From: DSVQ01 sp964484765
GTDB taxonomy: Bacteria > Planctomycetota > Planctomycetia > Planctomycetales > Planctomycetaceae
Assembly: GCA_964484765.1 (NCBI GenBank)
Contig: CAZAGI010000009.1
Span: forward strand, 1 to 64,000
DNA length: 64,000 nt
Direction: 5' to 3'
The stretch's first letter is position 1; each line of letters starts with the position of its first letter. Shown one piece after another: positions 58,793 to 64,000 of this stretch. The notes beneath the pieces were generated by a model, which did no database searches, was not told the origin of the DNA, and saw only the letters and a program-made list of their open reading frames with translations. A program made the translations under genes and the position numbers.

Positions 58793-60238
58793 ATGAAGAA
58801 TCGCTATTTTTCCACGATCGCAACCACGCTGACGGTTGTTTCCGCAGTGGGGTTGCTGGCATGGTTTTGGCCCCGGTCGCTGCAAGGAACGCGTGTCGAA
58901 GCCGTCGCCGAATCATCCCATGAACAACCTGTTTCGCTGACTCTCACGCCGAAGAAAATCGAAACCGCGGGCATCAAAGCCGAGCCTGTTCTGGTTCGTT
59001 CGCTCCAAGCCGAACGCACGGTTCCGGGCCGCGTTCACTATGATGAAACCAAGCATGTCGAACTGCGGTTGGCCACCGAGGGTGTGATTCGCGAGTTGCG
59101 TGTTCGTCCGGGAGACCGTCTGGCCGCGGGACAAGTCGTGGCCATCGTCGAAAGTCCGGAGATCGGACAACGCCGGGCCGATGTGCTCCTCTGTGAAGCC
59201 GAAGAACGCCTGGCTGATCGGGAGCAAAAACTCGCCAACTCGACGCAGACAAATCTGCTCCGTTTGCTCGGGCGGCTCAAGGAGTCGGTTGAGCTGACGA
59301 CCTTGCTGGTGGAATTCGAGAACGAGCCGTTGGGGGATCATCGCGAATCGATTCTCGCCGCGTATTCCAAGCGGATTCTCGCTGACCGCCTGATTGCCAA
59401 GTTGCAGCCGCTTGCTTCGGAAGGGATTGCATCGGGGCGATCGTTGCTGGAACAGCAATCGGCGCGTGAGACCGCGCAGGCGGCGTTTCAATCGGCCTGT
59501 GAAACAGCGCGGATTCAGGCAGCTCAGCGGGCGCTGAAAGCGGACACATCAGCAGCTGATGCCAGTCGTCGAACGGCGATTGCCCGCGAGCGATTGGGGT
59601 CACTGATTGGTGCGAACAGCGATGAGGCCATGATGAGCGAACCGAAAGAAGCGCTCAGCCTCTGGCGACTCAAAGCGCCTATTGCGGGAACGGTCGAGGA
59701 ACTGCCGATCGCTGCCAGCGAGCGCGTGACCCCGACGACGTCGTTGATGACGATTGCCGATACGACTTCGCTGTGGGTTCATGCGGAAATTCGCGATCGC
59801 GATTGGGAAGCACTCGCGCTGGTGCCCGGTCAGAAAGTCCGCATTGAACCGTCCGCGTTGCCGGGCCAGTTTGTGACGGGAGACGTGGTCTATGTTGGCC
59901 GGACCCAAGGTGCGGAAACGCGGGCGGTTCCCATTGTTGTCCGGATCGACAACGATCACGACCGGTTACGCCCGGGAATGTTTGCCCGCGTGTTCCTGCC
60001 AGAAGGGGACCCTCGTGAGGTGCTCGCCGTGCCGACATCGGCATTCGTCCAGCACGAGCGGCGACAGTTCGTCTTCGTCGAAGAATTGCCCGGGGTCTTC
60101 CACGATGTCGATGTGGCCCCCGGTCTGCGCAACGCCGATTGGGTCGAGATCGAAAGCGGCCTGAAAAACGGCGAGCGTGTTGTCACCCACGGTGCCTTTG
60201 CACTGAAGGGGGAACTGCTGCTGGAACCGGAAGAGTAG
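58793..60238 (+). CDS. RND efflux periplasmic adaptor (CusB/CzcB-like)
   Basis: 481 residues from ATG 58793, with GGGA 8 bases upstream. One N-terminal membrane helix (about 8-28) leads to the adaptor fold: a lipoyl-like half RVRPGDRLAAGQVVAIVESP, a long coiled hairpin (about 120-285), the second half WRLKAPIAGTVEELPIAASE, then a beta-barrel (IRDRDWEALALVPGQKVRIE) and membrane-proximal domain (VLAVPTSAFVQHERRQFVFV). It links the inner-membrane pump to an outer-membrane channel. No Met-rich CusB N-terminal metal site is obvious. Confidence 0.87.
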   Translation: MKNRYFSTIATTLTVVSAVGLLAWFWPRSLQGTRVEAVAESSHEQPVSLTLTPKKIETAGIKAEPVLVRSLQAERTVPGRVHYDETKHVELRLATEGVIRELRVRPGDRLAAGQVVAIVESPEIGQRRADVLLCEAEERLADREQKLANSTQTNLLRLLGRLKESVELTTLLVEFENEPLGDHRESILAAYSKRILADRLIAKLQPLASEGIASGRSLLEQQSARETAQAAFQSACETARIQAAQRALKADTSAADASRRTAIARERLGSLIGANSDEAMMSEPKEALSLWRLKAPIAGTVEELPIAASERVTPTTSLMTIADTTSLWVHAEIRDRDWEALALVPGQKVRIEPSALPGQFVTGDVVYVGRTQGAETRAVPIVVRIDNDHDRLRPGMFARVFLPEGDPREVLAVPTSAFVQHERRQFVFVEELPGVFHDVDVAPGLRNADWVEIESGLKNGERVVTHGAFALKGELLLEPEE

Positions 60239-60251
60239 CCGTCAATCAAGT

Positions 60252-60330
60252 GGAGTCGGGGCAGGGGCCCCGACCTATGTGCTTACAGATCATTGTGAAT
60301 CAAGAGGTCGGGGCTCCTGCCTCGACTTCC
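60252..60330. repeat. Inverted GTCGGGGC palindrome pair between adaptor and pump genes
   Basis: The left arm (60252-60276) and right arm (60305-60330) are inverted copies with three differences over about 25 bases, separated by 28 bases. Each arm is itself partly palindromic (GTCGGGGC with GCCCCGAC). It resembles a bacterial REP/BIME-type unit and could attenuate expression of the pump relative to the adaptor. Confidence 0.75.
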
Positions 60331-60397
60331 CGGCCGTGATCGCGTTCACGACATCGAAATCACTTCCCGCGCAACACCAGAAGGGCGGCGTCCCCGC

Positions 60398-63300
60398 ATG
60401 TTGTCGAAACTGATTGAATTCTCGCTGGGCAATCGGCTGCTCGTCCTGACACTCGTCGGTCTGATGGCCGGGCTGGGGTTGTATGCAGCGGTCACGCTCC
60501 CCATCGACGCCGTTCCCGATATGACCAACACGCAAGTCACCATTGTGACTGATTGCGGATCGCTCACGCCGATTGAGGTTGAGCAATACGTCACTTACCC
60601 GGTGGAATGGACGATGTCCGGGCTGCCGAATCTGCAAGAACTCCGCAGCATTTCCAAATTCGGCATCTCCGTGGTCACCGCCGTGTTTCACGAAGGGACC
60701 GACATTTACCGCGCCAGGCAACTCGTGACCGAACGGCTGGTGGATGCCGGCAAAAACATTCCTCCTGGGTATGGCACACCACAGATCGGGCCACTGACGA
60801 CGGCGCTTGGAGAAATCCTGCAATTTGAAGTCCGTGGTGACAACTACACGGCGATGGAACTGCGGACGATCCTCGAATGGCAAGTCGCCCCGCGAATGCG
60901 CACCATCCCCGGCGTCACCGATATCAACACGCACGGCGGTTTTTACAAGAGCTACGAAGTCCGGCCCGATCCCGATCGGCTCGCGGCCGCGGGAGTGTCG
61001 CTGCAAGACTTGTTTCAGCGCATCAGCGACAACAACGCCACCGCGGGCGGCGGGTACGTCGTTCATCATGACGAACAGCGTTTCATTCGTGGTCAGGCCC
61101 TCCTGCAGAGTGAAGACGATCTCCGGCGGGTCGTGCTGAAGGAAACATCGGGAACGCCGTTGCTGCTCAGCGATGTGGCCGACGTGGAAATCGCGCCGCT
61201 GCTTCGACAAGGGGCCGTGACCCGCGATGGCCGCGGCGAAGCCGTCACCGGGATGGTGATGATGCTGTTCGGTGCGAACTCGCGGGAAGTCGTGCATGCA
61301 GCGAAAGCGCGGATCGAAGAGATTAATAAGACATTACCACCCGGTATTTCACTGGAAGTGACCTACGATCGTGCTGACCTCATTGAACGAACACTGCATA
61401 CCGTCGAGAAGAACCTGCTGGAAGGGGGCGCACTGGTTGTCATCGTGCTGCTGCTCATGCTCGGCAGCTTTCGCGCCGGGTTGATCGTGGCGCTGGCGAT
61501 TCCCCTCTCGATGCTGTTCGCGGCCAACTTGATGCAGATGACGGGCATTACTGCGAGTTTAATGAGCCTCGGTGCGATTGACTTCGGCTTGATCGTCGAC
61601 AGTTCAGTCATCATGGTGGAGAACTGTGTTCGTCGCCTCGGAGATAACCATGCCGGCCGGCCCACCGATGAAGTGATCCGTGACGCGGCGATTGAAGTCC
61701 GCAAGCCGACCATGTTCGGCGAGCTGATCATTTCGGTCGTTTATCTGCCGATTCTCGCGTTGCAGGGAACCGAAGGAAAACTCTTCCGACCGATGGCGCT
61801 CACGGTGCTCTTCGCATTGGCGGGATCGCTGGTGTTGTCGTTGACGTTCATGCCCGCGATGGCGGCGATGTGCCTGCCAAAGAAGCCGCAAGAAAAAGAG
61901 AACTGGTTAATTCGACTGGCACACTTCTTCTATCTGCCGATCGTCGACCGCGCCGTGAAACACCCGGTGTGGACGGTCGGCATCGCGGCGCTGGTGTTGG
62001 CGGGGAGCATTCCGGTGGCAATGCACCTCGGGGCGGAGTTTATGCCGAAGCTCGATGAAGGAGACATTCTCATCGAGTGTGTGCGGCTGCCAAGCGCCAC
62101 CATCGAAGGGGCCGAAGCGCTCACCACCCAAGTGGAGAAGTTGATCGGCGCGATGCCGGAAGTTCGCACGATTTTCTGCAAAACCGGGCGGCCGGAAATC
62201 GCCAACGATGTGATGGGCGTCCACCAGACCGATATCTGGGTGTTGCTGCGGCCGGAAAAAGAGTGGCCGGAATACAAGTCGCGCGATCAACTGATTGCTG
62301 AGATGTCGAGCAAGCTCAGCGAGAACGTCACCGGAGCGATTTTCGGCTTCACACAACCGATCGAGATGCGGGTCGATGAACTTGTCGCCGGGGTGAAGGC
62401 TGATGTCGCCGTGCTGATTTATGGCGACGATCTTAAGACACTCACCCGCCTCGGTCACAAGATTGAACATATCTTGCGTGGCGTGAACGGCGCGGTGGAT
62501 GTGAAGGCGGCGAATCAAGCGGACCTGCCGACGCTGCGCATTCAGGCCAAACCCGAAGCCCTCGCGCGTTACGGTGTGGATGCCGTGCGCGTGATGGATG
62601 CGATTTCGACGCTCGGCGGCCGCAACGTGGGATTGGTCTTCGAGGGCCGACGGCGGTTTCCGATCATGGTTCGTATCCCGCGGGCCTGGCGGGAAGACGC
62701 TGATCGGCTGGCTCAGTTACCAGTCTTTTCCTCTACGGGGCGTCAAGTTCCGTTGGGAGAATTGGCCGACATCATTGAAGAGGAATCGCCGCCCGCCATT
62801 GAACATGAAGCGACGGAACGCCGGACTTTCGTGCAATGCAATGTCCGTGGACGTGATATCGCCAGTTTTGTGCAGGAAGCCCAGCAGCGTATCGACAACG
62901 ATGTGAAGTTACCGAGCGGATATGAACTCCGCTGGGGCGGCGACTTCGAAAATCTGCAATCGGCCAGTCTGCGGTTGGCTCTCGTCACTCCAGTGGTCTT
63001 GCTGATGATTTTCCTGCTCTTGCACACCACGTTTCACTCTGCCCGGCTGGCATCACTGATCTTTTTGGCGGTGCCGTTCGCAGCGTCGGGCGGGATTTTC
63101 GCCCTGGCACTACGCGGGATGCCGTTCAGTATTTCGGCCGGCGTCGGCTTCATCGCACTCTTTGGTGTCGCGGTATTGAATGGACTGGTATGGGTCAGCC
63201 ACGCGGAACACCTGCGGCACCACGGTCACGAACCCAAACTGGCGGCGGAGGAAACGGCCGAGAAACGATTGCGCCCGGTCCTCATGACGGCGCTGGTGGC

Positions 63301-63490
63301 CAGCTTGGGATTCGTGCCGATGGCACTCTCGACGAGTGCTGGTGCAGAAATTCAACGTCCGCTCGCCACGGTGGTGATCGGCGGTTTGATCACATCCACG
63401 TTGATGACGACGCTGGTCATCCCCGCGGTCTATTCCTGGTTCGTCCGCGGCTTGCCCGTCGATCCCGAACAAGCCGGAACGGTCCATTGA
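60398..63490 (+). CDS. Heavy-metal RND efflux pump (CusA/CzcA family)
   Basis: 1030 residues, the normal length. Twelve helices with two large periplasmic loops. The start has the HAE1/HME hallmark LPIDAVPDMTNTQVTIVTD, the TM4 block GAIDFGLIVDSSVIMVENCV carries the acidic residues for proton relay, and the second half has FMPKLDEGDILIECVRLPS. This is the heavy-metal branch (Cu/Ag or Co/Zn/Cd); the metal cannot be set by reading alone. The pump follows the adaptor by 159 bases, interrupted by a palindromic repeat. No outer-membrane channel gene lies in the window. Confidence 0.9.
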   Translation: MLSKLIEFSLGNRLLVLTLVGLMAGLGLYAAVTLPIDAVPDMTNTQVTIVTDCGSLTPIEVEQYVTYPVEWTMSGLPNLQELRSISKFGISVVTAVFHEGTDIYRARQLVTERLVDAGKNIPPGYGTPQIGPLTTALGEILQFEVRGDNYTAMELRTILEWQVAPRMRTIPGVTDINTHGGFYKSYEVRPDPDRLAAAGVSLQDLFQRISDNNATAGGGYVVHHDEQRFIRGQALLQSEDDLRRVVLKETSGTPLLLSDVADVEIAPLLRQGAVTRDGRGEAVTGMVMMLFGANSREVVHAAKARIEEINKTLPPGISLEVTYDRADLIERTLHTVEKNLLEGGALVVIVLLLMLGSFRAGLIVALAIPLSMLFAANLMQMTGITASLMSLGAIDFGLIVDSSVIMVENCVRRLGDNHAGRPTDEVIRDAAIEVRKPTMFGELIISVVYLPILALQGTEGKLFRPMALTVLFALAGSLVLSLTFMPAMAAMCLPKKPQEKENWLIRLAHFFYLPIVDRAVKHPVWTVGIAALVLAGSIPVAMHLGAEFMPKLDEGDILIECVRLPSATIEGAEALTTQVEKLIGAMPEVRTIFCKTGRPEIANDVMGVHQTDIWVLLRPEKEWPEYKSRDQLIAEMSSKLSENVTGAIFGFTQPIEMRVDELVAGVKADVAVLIYGDDLKTLTRLGHKIEHILRGVNGAVDVKAANQADLPTLRIQAKPEALARYGVDAVRVMDAISTLGGRNVGLVFEGRRRFPIMVRIPRAWREDADRLAQLPVFSSTGRQVPLGELADIIEEESPPAIEHEATERRTFVQCNVRGRDIASFVQEAQQRIDNDVKLPSGYELRWGGDFENLQSASLRLALVTPVVLLMIFLLLHTTFHSARLASLIFLAVPFAASGGIFALALRGMPFSISAGVGFIALFGVAVLNGLVWVSHAEHLRHHGHEPKLAAEETAEKRLRPVLMTALVASLGFVPMALSTSAGAEIQRPLATVVIGGLITSTLMTTLVIPAVYSWFVRGLPVDPEQAGTVH

Positions 63491-63802
63491 TCAATCACCC
63501 TGACTCGCGCTGCGGTATCCTCAACTTCGGGAGAAATCATTCACCGGCGCAGCCGTGCGCGACCCCCAGGCACCGTCATTACAACACAGTGAGCTAACCG
63601 CCGTGCCGCTCCCCATTGGAGAGAATTAATGAATACCTCCGAACCAACCCGCTTCGTAAAAACTCTCGAGGGATGCGGCAATCACAATTCACAACTCGAT
63701 GCGGCTCAACTTCAAGTATGCCAGCCATCCAGCTCCGACCGTGGTCATATCCATCGTTTTCGGTTGGTGTGATCAAACAGCCACAGAGGATGTCGGCAGG
63801 GA
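63491..63802. other. Intergenic region between the pump and the AraC-type gene
   Basis: These 312 bases contain only short frames without family resemblance, and no clear hairpin or repeat. The flanking genes are convergent, so no promoter is expected. Confidence 0.5.
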
Positions 63803-64000
63803 TTATCGTTGTACACGAAATTCGGTGGGTGTCGTGCCGGTGGCGGAGCGGAAGGCGCGGGTGAAGGCGCTGTGGTCGTAAAAGCCGCAGGCGTGGGCGA
63901 TCTCCGACACGGATTGGTCGGACTCACGCAACATTCGCGACGCCGCCGCGATGCGTGACTTCGTGATGAACTGGCTCGGGGTCAGACCGAAGAGCCGTTT
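63803..64000 (-). CDS. AraC-family transcriptional regulator, C-terminal end only
   Basis: The last 65 residues of a minus-strand gene that begins beyond the window. KRLFGLTPSQFITKSRIAAA and the second helix-turn-helix SVSEIAHACGFYDHSAFTRA then FRSATGTTPTEFR are the typical AraC/XylS signature. Stop TAA is at 63803-63805. Family is confident; its target is unknown, although the efflux genes next to it are possible. Confidence 0.9.
   Translation of the reverse strand, partial: KRLFGLTPSQFITKSRIAAASRMLRESDQSVSEIAHACGFYDHSAFTRAFRSATGTTPTEFRVQR

Noticed and set aside
63616..63864. 82-codon plus-strand frame near the right end
   Set aside because: No family resemblance, and it overlaps the clear AraC-type C-terminus on the other strand.

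Overview
The window is a high-GC bacterial segment that I assign to the Planctomycetes. The main reasons are two PSD1-type cytochrome proteins (PSCyt1, DUF1549 and DUF1553 domains), each followed by a Tat-exported DUF1501 protein, plus a sulfatase, secreted beta-propeller proteins, a fused E1 alpha/beta dehydrogenase and a very large FHA/coiled-coil protein. No rRNA, tRNA, CRISPR array, prophage or transposase was recognised. The first ~90 bases are homopolymer runs typical of a contig edge.

Layout. 0.2-6 kb: secreted propeller proteins, an RfbD-like reductase, an orphan secretin-fold protein and a methyltransferase. 6-11 kb: first PSD1-DUF1501 module, preceded by an open frame with no start codon that overlaps the PSD1 start by ATGA. 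11-18 kb: a lipoprotein, a polytopic membrane protein, a secreted zinc metalloprotease and a hypothetical-ScpB operon with palindromic sites upstream. 18-23.5 kb (minus): FCD-type GntR regulator, second PSD1, second DUF1501. 23.6-34.8 kb (plus): a long catabolic operon: 2-hydroxyacid dehydrogenase, epimerase, Ldh-type dehydrogenase, secreted tandem cyclase protein, Nramp-related transporter, SDR, four-helix-bundle protein, fused E1, E2. 34.8-43.3 kb: TolB-like protein, thioredoxin/YHS protein, amidohydrolase, DUF2007 protein, RND exporter, NupG-like transporter. 43.5-55 kb: two coupled hypothetical genes, the FHA/coiled-coil protein, and the DUF3999/DUF2339 pair. 55-64 kb: sulfatase, SGNH hydrolase, a CusB/CusA-type metal efflux pair with a His-rich small protein in front, and the end of an AraC-type regulator.

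How genes may work together. The GntR gene diverges from the catabolic operon, and a near-perfect 17-bp palindrome lies between them. The regulator, its downstream PSD1-DUF1501 pair and the plus-strand operon therefore look like one substrate-responsive divergon: export-side redox/hydrolase proteins, a transporter, cytoplasmic NAD-linked dehydrogenases, and a 2-oxoacid dehydrogenase E1/E2 producing an acyl-CoA. Several proteins in it lack residues normally essential for their families.

The same operon carries four inverted-repeat units. Three are built on a GGGCAGT-type heptad: one brackets the four-helix-bundle gene, one is a hairpin between E1 and E2, and one is in frame inside the E1 coding sequence. 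The fourth is a CATTGGT-type hairpin at the transporter start. They look like a mobile repeat family that has also supplied protein-coding sequence. All functional statements are by motif reading, without database searches.
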